The notes beneath the pieces are model-generated. The model was not told the DNA's origin. It did no database searches and saw only the letters and a list, made by a program, of their open reading frames with translations. The translations under genes and the position numbers were made by a program. Below are positions 1 to 8,242 of a DNA stretch of 64,000 bases, piece after piece. The stretch comes from Candidatus Gemmiger excrementigallinarum (lineage in GTDB: Bacteria; Bacillota; Clostridia; Oscillospirales; Ruminococcaceae): contig DXBP01000050.1 of NCBI GenBank assembly GCA_019116445.1, positions 40,842 through 104,841 on the forward strand, read 5' to 3'. The stretch's first letter is position 1. Each line of letters starts with the position of its first letter.

Positions 1-2
1 TG

Positions 3-596
3 CTGGGCATCCGGGACGAAAAGTGCACGATCTATGCCAAACGGTATCACTTTACCGTGACCGAAACCTATGGCCGTGAGGGCATGGTTTTTGATGGGGA
101 AACCTTCCGTTGCCCCCGGGACCGTGCGACGCTGGAGTTTGAGAATGGCCAGGTGGCCTTCTTTGACTTCTCTGATCCGGCGCAGTATCATTCCTTCATC
201 CGTACAAGACAGCTTGGCGTACAGGGGACCCGGGGCGAAATCGATGATCTTACGGTCCGGTATCTGACGCCGGAAAACATCCCGGTGACCCAGGACCTGC
301 GCAGAATCGATCTGGGCGTATACGGCAACCAGGAATGGTCCCATTTCGGCCTTATGCTGGGGGAAAAATTCCTGTACCGTTCTCCGTTCCCGGGGGCGCG
401 CTTCAATGATGATGAGATCGCGGTGGCATCACTTCTGCAAGGGATGGACCGGTATCTCAAGACCGGCGAGGAGGTTTATTCTCTTGCGCAGGGCCTGCAG
501 GATATGTATATCACGCTGAAGATGGAAGAAGCTATGGCCACGCCTTATGTCCCGGTCACGACAGAGCCGCAGCCCTGGAGTGGTGCCCTTGCCTGA
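3..596 (+). CDS. Gfo/Idh/MocA-family oxidoreductase, C-terminal part (5' truncated by window)
   Basis: The reading frame is open from base 3, so the true start lies left of the window; a GTG at 57 is internal. What remains (about 198 residues) is the substrate-binding C-terminal half of a Gfo/Idh/MocA NAD(P)-dependent sugar oxidoreductase. Visible hallmarks are a GTRGEI turn, an LGVYGNQEWS stretch, SPFPGARFNDDEIAVA and the closing YSLAQGLQDMYITLKMEEAM-like helix typical of the family. The nucleotide-binding Rossmann half is missing, so the substrate cannot be told. It ends about 100 bases before a strong terminator and is the last gene of an operon lying off the window. Confidence 0.8.
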   Translation: MGIRDEKCTIYAKRYHFTVTETYGREGMVFDGETFRCPRDRATLEFENGQVAFFDFSDPAQYHSFIRTRQLGVQGTRGEIDDLTVRYLTPENIPVTQDLRRIDLGVYGNQEWSHFGLMLGEKFLYRSPFPGARFNDDEIAVASLLQGMDRYLKTGEEVYSLAQGLQDMYITLKMEEAMATPYVPVTTEPQPWSGALA

Positions 597-699
597 AAAA
601 TTTTAGACCCAAAGGTGCGCCGCTGCCTGCCGGGCAATATAAAACAGCCTTTTCAAAATCGGGCGCGGATTGCCGGCCTTTTACGGTGATGCCATGCGC

Positions 700-745
700 A
701 GAGCCGGACTTGTGTTATGATTCAAGCACAAGTCCGGCTCTTTTT
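700..745 (+). terminator. Intrinsic terminator of the oxidoreductase gene
   Basis: A 15-bp perfect stem (AGAGCCGGACTTGTG at 700-714 pairing with 726-740) with an 11-nt loop, followed directly by TTTTT. Confidence 0.9.
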
Positions 746-802
746 GGTATTTGCCGGGCGAAATTTACAACTTGTCGGCTATGCGTCCCCGGCGGGATGC
801 GG

Positions 803-808
803 TATAAT
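803..808 (+). promoter_or_regulatory. -10 element TATAAT upstream of the TfoX-like gene
   Basis: A perfect TATAAT sits 52 bases upstream of the ATG at 860. No good -35 hexamer is seen at 16-18 bp; TTGTCG at 772 is too far. Confidence 0.5.
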
Positions 809-859
809 ACAGATAAGAATAAAAACAAGGTGAATTCTGCTGCAAGGAGGAATTGACAG

Positions 860-1195
860 ATGGTATACCCGAAAGAAACGACCGTCCGGACGTGGCTTGC
901 GGCCCTGCAGGGACTGAACGTCCGAGTCAAAAAAATGTTTGGCTGTTATTGCCTGTACTGTGATGAGCAGCCGGTGGGCTGGCTCAGCGGAGAGGTTCTG
1001 TCGCTGCGGGAGGTGGGGCTTTCCTATCTGCCGCCGACCCTGAAACGCCCCGCGCCGGGGGATGCCGTACAGGAAATCGTCATTCCGCTGGAATACTGTG
1101 GCTGTGAATGGCTTCCGAGGGCGGTACAGGATACCGCACGCCTCCGCAAAGCAGCGGCAGCCTCCCCATCTCACCCCAAAAAGCAGAACCCATGA
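860..1195 (+). CDS. TfoX/Sxy N-terminal-domain-like protein
   Basis: 111 residues starting at ATG with AAGGAGG nine bases upstream. The segment KKMFGCYCLYCDEQPVGWLS matches the MFGxxGxYxxxxxxxxL core of the TfoX/Sxy N-terminal domain (regulator of competence in Haemophilus), here as a stand-alone small domain with no C-terminal TfoX domain. In Firmicutes such single-domain proteins are common and of unknown role; a competence function should not be assumed. The tail after residue 95 is Ala/Pro/Lys rich and probably disordered. It is followed on the same strand by an AraC-family gene whose open frame overlaps it, but the true AraC start lies beyond its stop. Confidence 0.65.
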   Translation: MVYPKETTVRTWLAALQGLNVRVKKMFGCYCLYCDEQPVGWLSGEVLSLREVGLSYLPPTLKRPAPGDAVQEIVIPLEYCGCEWLPRAVQDTARLRKAAAASPSHPKKQNP

Positions 1196-1304
1196 TAAAA
1201 ATTTTGTTTGTGGGCTGCGGCGGGATGTACCAAAGCTGAAAAAAATACCCGCAAAAGGCATCCGGTGTTTTGAACGCCGTTTCCCTGAAAGAGAGAAGAC
1301 TCTT

Positions 1305-2195
1305 GTGCCTGTTATTGTAGACCGATCCATGCGTGAGCAGATTCCCCGGGAAGGGGATGCTTTCCCAATCTCATTTTTTGAAAATGAACTTAGTGAGCTG
1401 CCCAACCGGGAAGGGCCGCTGCACTGGCACCCGGAGTTTGAAATCGCCAAAGCAGAGACCGGTGTTTTGGAGTACCAGGTGGGGCAGACACATATCGTAT
1501 TGAAGGCCGGGGACAGCCTGCTTGTGAATCGGAATCTGCTTCACAGTGTGCGGCAGGTTGCGGGGGACCTGCCGGACCCGATGCCCGTTGTGGTTTTTTC
1601 CGGGACGCTTATTGCCCCTGAAACCGGCACGATCTACCAAAAATACATCGAACCCATTGCGGACTGTGAATCTCTGCCGTTTGTTGTATTCAGGCAGCAA
1701 GAGGAATGGTGCCGCAACATACGCTGCCTTGTGGAGGATATGTTTGCCAATCTCAAACAGCGGAAGCCCTGTTATGAAATGGCGGTGCAGCGTGACCTGA
1801 GCGGCCTGTTTGAAGCGCTGTATCGTCATTGGGATGTGCTGCCGAAATCCCAAGCCACGGGTATACAACTTCGTTCACAGGTGCGTGTGCAAAAAATGCT
1901 GGCCTACATGTATGCCCATTATGCAGAACCCATTACCTTTGCAGATATTGCCGCGGCGGCAAGCATCAGCCGAAGCGAGGCGGCGCGCTGCTTTCATGAA
2001 TATATGGATTGCTCCCCGGTACATGCGTTGATCCGGTACCGGCTGCAGACCGCGCACAGACTGCTGCACGATACCGACCTGACGGTGCAGGAAATAAGCC
2101 TGGCCTGCGGATTCCGTTCCACCAATTACTTTGGCCGTCAGTTCCGGAAAATCTACGGCTATACACCTGGCCAGGTTCGCAATTTGGGAAAATAG
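1305..2195 (+). CDS. AraC-family transcriptional regulator with cupin sensor domain
   Basis: About 296 residues. The open frame extends back to 1062 inside the preceding gene, but that stretch is not AraC-like; I place the start at GTG 1305 (weak AGAGAG upstream) with ATG 1329 as alternative. Residues 20-130 form an N-terminal cupin-like ligand domain (LHWHPEFEIAKAETG, then a GDSLLVN beta strand). The C-terminal 100 residues hold two helix-turn-helix motifs (ITFADIAAAASISRSEAAR and LTVQEISLACGFRSTNYFGR) ending in the YGYTPGQVR signature. It is directly upstream of an MFS transporter on the same strand, so it probably controls that gene; the effector is unknown. Confidence 0.85.
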   Translation: MPVIVDRSMREQIPREGDAFPISFFENELSELPNREGPLHWHPEFEIAKAETGVLEYQVGQTHIVLKAGDSLLVNRNLLHSVRQVAGDLPDPMPVVVFSGTLIAPETGTIYQKYIEPIADCESLPFVVFRQQEEWCRNIRCLVEDMFANLKQRKPCYEMAVQRDLSGLFEALYRHWDVLPKSQATGIQLRSQVRVQKMLAYMYAHYAEPITFADIAAAASISRSEAARCFHEYMDCSPVHALIRYRLQTAHRLLHDTDLTVQEISLACGFRSTNYFGRQFRKIYGYTPGQVRNLGK

Positions 2196-2220
2196 TGCTA
2201 TCATTTGGCGGGATTATCCC

Positions 2221-2249
2221 TTATCCTTCTCCGACGTTGCTGTTATAAT
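2221..2249 (+). promoter_or_regulatory. Candidate promoter of the MFS transporter
   Basis: TTATCC (2221-2226), 17-bp spacer, TATAAT (2244-2249). The -10 is perfect and the -35 weak, as expected for an AraC-activated promoter. It lies 67 bases upstream of the ATG at 2316. Confidence 0.5.
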
Positions 2250-2315
2250 GCCCTACAGCACGGCCGTTACAAAAATGTGCTGAACGTGGGACCACACAGG
2301 AGAAAGGGAACCGTT

Positions 2316-3497
2316 ATGACCATTACACCCAACTATCAAAAAACCTTGTATGCCTGTTATCTGGGATATGTTACACAGGCTATCTGTGCGAACTTTGCAC
2401 CACTGCTCTTTTTGACGTTTCAAAAGAGCTACCACATTTCGTTGGGGGAACTTGCGCTGATTCCCACCGTGTTTTTTTTGACACAGCTGATGATCGACCT
2501 GGCTGCCGCAAACTTTGTGGACAGGATCGGTTACCGCACCTGTGTAGTCGCCGCCCACGGTATGGCAGTGGTGGGGCTGGTGCTGCTGGCGTTTTTGCCG
2601 GATCTCTTGCCGTTTCCATTTCTGGGGATTTTGATTTCGGTTATGGTTTACGCAGTCAGCAGCGGTCTGATTGAAGTGCTGATCAGCCCTATTGTGGAAG
2701 CCTGCCCTTTTGAGAACAAAGTCAGCCGGATGAGTTTGCTCCATTCCTTTTACTGTTGGGGCATGGTGGCGGTGGTTTTGGGTTCCACTGTGTTTTTTGC
2801 CTTGTTTGGGCTGGAAAACTGGCGGATTCTCGCCCTGCTGTGGGCGCTGATTCCCCTTTGGAATGTGTTTAACTTTATTGCCTGCCCGATAGAAAGACTG
2901 GGGGAAAGCGGCGAGGGCATGGGGGTAGCAAGCTTGCTGCGCCTGCCCCTGTTTTGGCTTTTGGTGCTTTTGATGGTCTGTTCCGGCGCGGCGGAAAACG
3001 CAATGACCCAGTGGGCATCCGCTTTTGCGGAAGCGGCAATAGGGGTTCCCAAAACCCTTGGCGATCTTGCGGGGCCCTGCCTGTTTGCAGTTCTTATGGG
3101 GACGTCCCGCGTACTGTGTGCCAGGATGAGCCACAAAATGGATCTGGGAAAAATTATGCTGGCGTGCGGGGTACTGTGTATAGGCTGTTATTGGGTGGCG
3201 TCCCTGTCGGCATACCCGGTGGCAGGGCTGGCAGGCTGCGCGTTGTGCGGATTTTCCGTAGGTATCATGTGGCCGGGCACTCTCAGTCTTTCCTCCCGGG
3301 CCTGCCCCAAAGGCGGCACCGCGATGTTTGCTTTTTTGGCGCTGGCCGGTGATCTGGGCGGCACGGTCGGGCCAATGGCGGTGGGTTTTATATCCGGGGC
3401 AGCAGGCGGTGATCTGAAAAAAGGATTCCTTGTTGCGGCAGTTTTCCCCGTTGCTTTGGTACTGGGGCTGGTGGCGCTGCAAAAAAGACAAAAATAG
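2316..3497 (+). CDS. MFS transporter, 12-TM type
   Basis: 393 residues from ATG 2316, chosen because AGGAGAAAGG lies about 9 bases upstream and the N-terminus then runs straight into the first membrane helix. Long hydrophobic helices alternate throughout, with the MFS loop 2-3 signature region (NFVDRIGYRTCVVAAHG) after TM2 and a longer cytoplasmic loop near residues 190-205. The family moves small solutes by proton coupling; sugar or drug export/import cannot be separated here. The upstream AraC gene is the likely regulator. Its overall look resembles FucP/sugar-type MFS proteins of Clostridia, which is only an impression. Confidence 0.82.
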   Translation: MTITPNYQKTLYACYLGYVTQAICANFAPLLFLTFQKSYHISLGELALIPTVFFLTQLMIDLAAANFVDRIGYRTCVVAAHGMAVVGLVLLAFLPDLLPFPFLGILISVMVYAVSSGLIEVLISPIVEACPFENKVSRMSLLHSFYCWGMVAVVLGSTVFFALFGLENWRILALLWALIPLWNVFNFIACPIERLGESGEGMGVASLLRLPLFWLLVLLMVCSGAAENAMTQWASAFAEAAIGVPKTLGDLAGPCLFAVLMGTSRVLCARMSHKMDLGKIMLACGVLCIGCYWVASLSAYPVAGLAGCALCGFSVGIMWPGTLSLSSRACPKGGTAMFAFLALAGDLGGTVGPMAVGFISGAAGGDLKKGFLVAAVFPVALVLGLVALQKRQK

Positions 3498-3600
3498 CCG
3501 TTCTTTCAGCGGGAAAATGGTGGATAAATCGTGTACAATACAAGTAGGAAGCACAGGCAATCGTTTTGATTGCCAGCTTTATGGAGGGATAGATAACAAG

Positions 3601-4053
3601 ATGACAAAAATCCTGTTTGTTTGCCACGGCAACATCTGCCGCAGTCCCATGGCGGAATTTGTGATGAAAGACCTGGTGGAAAAAGCCGGCCTTTCCGAAC
3701 AGTTTGAAATCGCCTCTGCCGCTACCAGCACCGAGGAGATCGGCAACCCGGTCTATCCGCCGGCGCGGCGCAAACTGGCCGAACACGGCATCTCCTGCGC
3801 GGGCAAGACAGCGCGGCAGCTGACCCGGGCCGATTATGGGCACTACGATCTGCTCATCGGCATGGACCATGCCAACCTGCGCAACATGACGCGTTTGTGC
3901 GGCGGCGACCCGGCGGGCAAAATCCACGCCCTGCTGGATTATACTGCCCGCCCCGGTGAGGTGGCCGATCCCTGGTACACCGGCGATTTTGAGGCCACCT
4001 GGCGGGACGTGTACGAAGGCTGCACCGCACTGCTGGACAGCCTGACAGAATAA
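3601..4053 (+). CDS. Low-molecular-weight protein-tyrosine phosphatase
   Basis: 150 residues, the usual family length. The phosphate-binding P-loop is near the N-terminus: C8-H-G-N-I-C13-R14-S15 (CX5R-S). The general acid is Asp123 in the DPWYTGDF loop. The family hydrolyses phosphotyrosine (or phosphoarginine in the YwlE subgroup) in the cytoplasm. The start at ATG 3601 follows a GGAGG 13 bases upstream; earlier in-frame codons lie in non-conserved sequence overlapping the MFS gene. A TACAAT at 3534 could be a -10 but lacks a -35. A lipoprotein gene follows 16 bases after its stop, so the two are probably cotranscribed. Confidence 0.92.
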   Translation: MTKILFVCHGNICRSPMAEFVMKDLVEKAGLSEQFEIASAATSTEEIGNPVYPPARRKLAEHGISCAGKTARQLTRADYGHYDLLIGMDHANLRNMTRLCGGDPAGKIHALLDYTARPGEVADPWYTGDFEATWRDVYEGCTALLDSLTE

Positions 4054-4069
4054 AAAGGAGGTCCCTGCC

Positions 4070-5263
4070 ATGAAATCCCTGTTCCTGACAATTCCCGCTG
4101 TGCTGCTGGCGGTGCTGACCGCCTGCGGGCCGCTCGCCCGTCCCGAAGCGACCCCGGCGCCGACGGCTACCCCGGCGGCAACGGTGGAACCCACGCCAAC
4201 GCCCACAGCGGCACCTACCCCGACACCGGACCCCAGCGCCGGACTGGACTACGAGATGCTGACGCTGCCTACCACGCCCCAGCCGCCCCATGTGTATGAC
4301 GGCCAGTTTATGCCCAATAACGCCGCCGGCCACGACAACGGCCTTGCCTTTGTGGAGGCTTTGTACACAAACGATACCGAAAAACTGCGGAGCGTTCTGT
4401 CCGATTCCTTGCTGGACAGCGGCCTGCCGCTGCCCGACCTGACAGGACTGGTCATCACCGATGTGTCTGTGGGCGGCGGCCTGTATGAAGTCCCCTATGC
4501 GACGCTGACCATCGCGGACCCGGGTGCTACCGGGCTGCCTGCGGGGAATCATGAGTTCCGATTCTCCTTTGATGCGGAAGGTAAGGTAGAGGAATTTTAC
4601 CTGCAGGACGGTGACCTGGAGGACGCTGTGGCCCGGGGGATGGGGCTGGAACCCGGTGCCTGGATACAGCTGGGAAGCCTGGATGTGAAGGATACCTTGG
4701 AGGACGATGCCCATCTGACGGCCGCCACCCGGGTGGTGGGGCGCAAACAGGACGCTCTGGGCTGGACGGTGGGGGAGGTACGGGCCTTTGCCATCACCGA
4801 ACGCAAAGTATACGATGGGCACAGCAATCTAACAGAATATGCCATGACCTCCTGCCAGGAACTGCCGGGAGACTGGCCAGTGCTGCGGAACCGGACCGAC
4901 TGGTACACGCAGCCCCCGGAGGGCAACTGTCTGAGCGATGAACAGCTTCAGTCTGTCAGTGACCAGCTGAACGATTTGTTTGCTCGGCTGCTTGACGGCA
5001 CCTATACCGGGGAATGGGTGGATGACCCTGTCCGGGCGGCACTGTCGGTCTGGGATGCGGCCCGCCCGGTGCCGGTGGCGGTGACGCCGGAAGTGCTGCG
5101 CAGCGACGTACTGCAATACCCCAATCCGGATATTGCGCCTCAAACGCGTGTCTGGATACCGCTGCCCGACAGCTGCTGGGCGGTGTGTTCCCTTACAGAG
5201 GAGGGCTCTCTGAACCCGAATTTCAGTTTCAGCTTTGCCCTGGCGGAACCTGCTGCCGATTGA
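4070..5263 (+). CDS. Lipoprotein of unknown function with Pro/Thr-rich stalk
   Basis: 397 residues, AAAAGGAGG upstream of the ATG. A lipoprotein signal peptide ends at a lipobox LTAC with Cys19. Residues 25-60 are a low-complexity Thr/Pro/Ala stalk (repeated TPTP/TATP), which would hold the following domain away from the membrane. The body (residues 65-397) is a mixed alpha/beta sequence with no motif I recognise; a segment around residues 85-205 (NGLAFVEALYTNDTEKLRSV ... ) resembles small NTF2-like sensor domains seen in Clostridia lipoproteins, but this is a guess. It follows the tyrosine phosphatase gene closely and is closed by a terminator. Confidence 0.75.
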   Translation: MKSLFLTIPAVLLAVLTACGPLARPEATPAPTATPAATVEPTPTPTAAPTPTPDPSAGLDYEMLTLPTTPQPPHVYDGQFMPNNAAGHDNGLAFVEALYTNDTEKLRSVLSDSLLDSGLPLPDLTGLVITDVSVGGGLYEVPYATLTIADPGATGLPAGNHEFRFSFDAEGKVEEFYLQDGDLEDAVARGMGLEPGAWIQLGSLDVKDTLEDDAHLTAATRVVGRKQDALGWTVGEVRAFAITERKVYDGHSNLTEYAMTSCQELPGDWPVLRNRTDWYTQPPEGNCLSDEQLQSVSDQLNDLFARLLDGTYTGEWVDDPVRAALSVWDAARPVPVAVTPEVLRSDVLQYPNPDIAPQTRVWIPLPDSCWAVCSLTEEGSLNPNFSFSFALAEPAAD

Positions 5264-5281
5264 AGAAAACGCTTGAAATCC

Positions 5282-5321
5282 AAAGCGACCGTGCGGCTTT
5301 TTGCCGTACGGTTGCTTTTTT
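5282..5321 (+). terminator. Intrinsic terminator after the lipoprotein gene
   Basis: GCGACCGTGCGGC pairs (with two G-T pairs) with GCCGTACGGTTGC across a short T loop, followed by TTTTTT. Confidence 0.85.
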
Positions 5322-5341
5322 ATGGGAATTCGTGGTACACT
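5312..5341 (+). promoter_or_regulatory. Candidate guaD promoter overlapping the preceding terminator
   Basis: TTGCTT (5312-5317), 18-bp spacer, TACACT (5336-5341). The -35 hexamer uses the end of the terminator stem and its T-tract; the start codon is 43 bases on. Confidence 0.45.
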
Positions 5342-5383
5342 GAATGGTAAGCACTATCCCCACCAAAAAGGAGCGACCCCTAT

Positions 5384-6649
5384 ATGCAAACCACTTTTGC
5401 CGTGAAAGGCAATCTGATCCATACGCCTGTGTGCGGGGAGCTGGACCTGCACCCGCAGTCCTACCTTGTGTGTGAAAACGGCACCGTCGCGGGCATTTTT
5501 ACGACCCTGCCCGAACGCTACCAGGGCATCCCGGTGGAGGACTACGGCGACAAGCTGATTTTGCCGGGCCTGGTGGACCTGCACGTGCACGCGGGGCAGT
5601 ACGCCTACCGCGGGCTTGGCATGGACATGGAACTGCTGGACTGGCTGGAGCAAAACGCTTTCCCGGAGGAAAGCCGTTTTGCCGACGAAGCCTATGCCGA
5701 AGCGGCCTACCGTATCTTTGTGGAAGCGCTGCTGCACAGCACCACCACCCGGGCCAGCATCTTTGCCACGCTGCACCGCCCGGCGACCCTGCGGCTGATG
5801 CAGATGCTGGAAAAGGCCGGGCTGCCCTGCTATGTGGGCAAGGTCAACATGGACCGCAACAGCCCCGACTACCTGCGGGAAACCACCACGGAATCCCTGG
5901 CTGAAACCCGCCGCTGGCTGGAGGAAAGCGCGGATTTCAAGCAGGTGCGCCCCATTCTGACACCACGGTTTACCCCCAGCTGCACCGATGAATTGATGAA
6001 CGGTTTAGGACAGCTGCACCGGGAGTTCGGTACACCCATGCAGTCCCACCTTTCGGAAAATCTCTCCGAGATCGCCTGGGTGCAGGAACTCTGCCCCGGT
6101 ACCCGGTTCTACGGTGAATCCTACGCCCGGGCGGGCCTGTTCGGTGGGAATTGTCCCACCATCATGGCCCATTGTGTCTGGAGCGGCGAGGAAGAGCGCG
6201 CGCTGATGAAGGAAAAGGGCGTCTTTATTGCCCATTGCCCCCAGTCCAACATGAATGTGTCCTCCGGCATTGCCCCCGTCAAGCAGTATCTGCGGGATGG
6301 TCAGAAAGTGGGCCTTGGCAGCGATGTGGCCGGCGGTGCCCATCTGTCGATTTTCCGCGCCATGACCGATGCCATCCAGTGCTCCAAACTGCGGTGGCGG
6401 CTGGTGGATCAGGATACCCCGGCTCTGACGATGCCCGAGGCACTGTATGTGGCCACCAAGGGCGGCGGCGCGTTCTTCGGCAAGGTGGGCAGCTTTGAGC
6501 CGGGCTACGAGTTCGACGCCGTGGTGCTGGATGACAGCACCCTGCCCACCACCCGTGACTGCACGCTGGCCGAACGGCTGGAGCGCACGGTTTACCTTTC
6601 AAACGGGCAGCCCTGCGCCAAGTATGCGGCAGGGCGCAAACTGTTCTGA
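5384..6649 (+). CDS. guaD: Guanine deaminase
   Basis: 421 residues. A cytoplasmic zinc amidohydrolase that converts guanine to xanthine plus ammonia in purine salvage/catabolism. The TIM-barrel metal motifs are all present: HxH in GLVDLHVHAGQY, the guanine-deaminase segment PRFTPSCTDELM, SHLSEN, the MAHCVW histidine and the closing catalytic Asp in GLGSDVAGG. AAGGAG lies 10 bases upstream of the ATG. It stands alone between two terminators with no purine permease or xanthine dehydrogenase next to it, and no purine riboswitch is visible in the 60-base leader. Confidence 0.93.
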   Translation: MQTTFAVKGNLIHTPVCGELDLHPQSYLVCENGTVAGIFTTLPERYQGIPVEDYGDKLILPGLVDLHVHAGQYAYRGLGMDMELLDWLEQNAFPEESRFADEAYAEAAYRIFVEALLHSTTTRASIFATLHRPATLRLMQMLEKAGLPCYVGKVNMDRNSPDYLRETTTESLAETRRWLEESADFKQVRPILTPRFTPSCTDELMNGLGQLHREFGTPMQSHLSENLSEIAWVQELCPGTRFYGESYARAGLFGGNCPTIMAHCVWSGEEERALMKEKGVFIAHCPQSNMNVSSGIAPVKQYLRDGQKVGLGSDVAGGAHLSIFRAMTDAIQCSKLRWRLVDQDTPALTMPEALYVATKGGGAFFGKVGSFEPGYEFDAVVLDDSTLPTTRDCTLAERLERTVYLSNGQPCAKYAAGRKLF

Positions 6650-6660
6650 TTTCCTGCAAC

Positions 6661-6696
6661 GAAAAATGCCCCCGGACCGCTGCGGTCCGGGGGCAT
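6661..6696 (-). terminator. Terminator of the M20 dipeptidase gene (shared hairpin between convergent genes)
   Basis: ATGCCCCCGGACCGC/TGCGGTCCGGGGGCAT is a near-perfect palindrome. The T-tract is on the minus strand (plus-strand AAAAA at 6662-6666), so it mainly serves the minus-strand gene but can also block guaD readthrough. Confidence 0.8.
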
Positions 6697-6716
6697 TGCT
6701 GTTATGGCGGTAACAA

Positions 6717-8039
6717 TCAGTCGGCCAGCACCAGGTAGCTGAAGGCGCGGCGATATACTTCGGCGGCCTGCATCAGTTTGATGATGGAGATGCGCTCGTT
6801 TGGCTGATGTTCGCTGGTGGGGCTGTGGGGCATATTGGCGCCGAAGGCCACACAGTTGTCGAAGGCGCGGGCAAAGGTGGCGCCGGCCGAAATGTACGGT
6901 TCGGTCTTGACGTCGCCGGTCACTTCGCGGTAAGACTGCAGCAGTTTGGTCACCAGCGGGCTGTCCTGTGGTACGTGGATGGCTCTCAGCCAGTCGAATT
7001 CCTCCACCGTCATGTTGCATTCGGCGGCTTTTTTCTGCACAAGGGAGAGAATCTCTTCCTTTTCGCGGGTCACGGGCAGGCGCAGGTCCAGCCCCAGCAC
7101 GGCACCGTGTTCGTCCAGCGTGAACTGTCCCAGATTGACGGTGACCGGCCCGGAAAAGTCCGAGAGGTCCTGGTCGGTGAAGCCCTCAAACCGGAACTTG
7201 CCGTCCAGAGCGTCGCAGGCAAAGGTGATGGCGTCATGCCCATAACCGGCCTTGCGCAGGGCACGCAGCAGGTTCAGGTTGGCATTCACGCCTTTCCAGG
7301 GGTTCTTGGCGTGGGCGGTCAGGCCCTCGGTGCAGACGGCATCCCCGGTCACGTGGAAGGGCAGCTCCAGCTCCCGCAGGGCGCGCTCCAGAGCGGCATC
7401 CCGCACACATTCGGCATGAGCCGATACCGCATTCATGCTGTCGCCGCCGCGGCAGGGCGGGGTAAAGGGCTTGTCCGACCGCACCTGTACCTGCAAAAGT
7501 CCCTTTTCGGCATAGGTCAGCGGGAAGGTGGAATCCGGCACAAAACCGCTGACGGGCAGTTCCTCCCGGTCGCAGTAAGCGTGGATGGACTTCCACATGG
7601 TTTCCTCGTCAATGCCAAAGATGAACCGTACCCGTTTGTTCAGTTTGAGTCCTTCGTCCAGCAGGGATTTCAGGGCATAGATGGCGGCAACACTGGGGCC
7701 TTTGTCGTCCTGGGTGCCGCGGCCGCAGAGCCAGTCCCCCTGCACCATCGGGCGGAACGGGTCATGCTCCCAGCCATCCTCCTGGCGGGCCGGAACCACG
7801 TCCAGGTGGCACAGCACACCGAACAGCTCTCCCTCACCGGTTTCGGCATAGCCGTACATACCGTCGGGGGCTTTGAAGGTGCGAAACCCCAGATTTTTCA
7901 TCATGGCAAGGGTGACATCCAGGCAGTGGTCCACCTGGGGACCGAAGGGATAGTCGCTGCTTTCGGCAAAGACCGAGGGAATCTCCACCAGACGGCTGAT
8001 GGCGGCGATTATCTCGGCCCGGTAATTGTTCATCATCAT
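6717..8039 (-). CDS. M20-family dipeptidase (PepV/Sapep type)
   Basis: 440 residues. Start chosen at the first of three consecutive ATGs (8039), which has AGGAG eight bases upstream; the longer frame to 8081 lacks support. Zinc-dependent cytosolic dipeptidase of the PepV/Sapep group. Metal and catalytic motifs: GVLCHLDVVPA (His, Asp), WLCGRGTQDDKGPSVA (bridging Asp), IFGIDEETMWKS (Glu-Glu) and, after the lid domain, ATFARAFDNCVAFGA with PHSPTSEHQPNERI near the C-terminus. It probably completes breakdown of imported dipeptides. It is divergent from a YfcC-family transporter, the two promoters lying back to back, which suggests joint use of peptides or amino acids. Confidence 0.9.
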   Translation of the reverse strand: MMMNNYRAEIIAAISRLVEIPSVFAESSDYPFGPQVDHCLDVTLAMMKNLGFRTFKAPDGMYGYAETGEGELFGVLCHLDVVPARQEDGWEHDPFRPMVQGDWLCGRGTQDDKGPSVAAIYALKSLLDEGLKLNKRVRFIFGIDEETMWKSIHAYCDREELPVSGFVPDSTFPLTYAEKGLLQVQVRSDKPFTPPCRGGDSMNAVSAHAECVRDAALERALRELELPFHVTGDAVCTEGLTAHAKNPWKGVNANLNLLRALRKAGYGHDAITFACDALDGKFRFEGFTDQDLSDFSGPVTVNLGQFTLDEHGAVLGLDLRLPVTREKEEILSLVQKKAAECNMTVEEFDWLRAIHVPQDSPLVTKLLQSYREVTGDVKTEPYISAGATFARAFDNCVAFGANMPHSPTSEHQPNERISIIKLMQAAEVYRRAFSYLVLAD

Positions 8040-8089
8040 GATACAGGCTCCTGTGGTTGAAACTTGTACGAAAACGCACATACAGTATA

Positions 8090-8118
8090 ATTATACCGAA
8101 AACCCTGCATATTTGCAA
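8090..8118 (-). promoter_or_regulatory. Promoter of the M20 dipeptidase
   Basis: On the minus strand: TTGCAA (8118-8113), 17-bp spacer, TATAAT (8095-8090), 50 bases upstream of the chosen start. Confidence 0.75.
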
Positions 8119-8137
8119 ATAAATTTGGGATTTTGCA

Positions 8138-8166
8138 TTGCATTTTTTTACAGCATACGCTACTAT
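8138..8166 (+). promoter_or_regulatory. Promoter of the YfcC-family transporter
   Basis: TTGCAT (8138-8143), 17-bp spacer, TACTAT (8161-8166). Its position shows that the in-frame TTG at 8138 is not the start codon. Confidence 0.65.
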
Positions 8167-8242
8167 AGGAAAGCGCGTGGCGCGGCGCAGCGTACAATTG
8201 ATGTATGCGGCGCTGAATTATATGCAGGAAGTGATAGGAATC

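Noticed and set aside
1062..1304. Upstream extension of the AraC gene overlapping the TfoX-like gene
   Set aside because: The extra 81 codons are Arg/Pro/Ser-rich without AraC similarity and overlap a gene with a strong ribosome binding site; a start at 1305 or 1329 fits the family.
5322..5383. Purine riboswitch in front of guaD
   Set aside because: The leader is only about 40-60 bases and lacks the conserved three-way junction elements.
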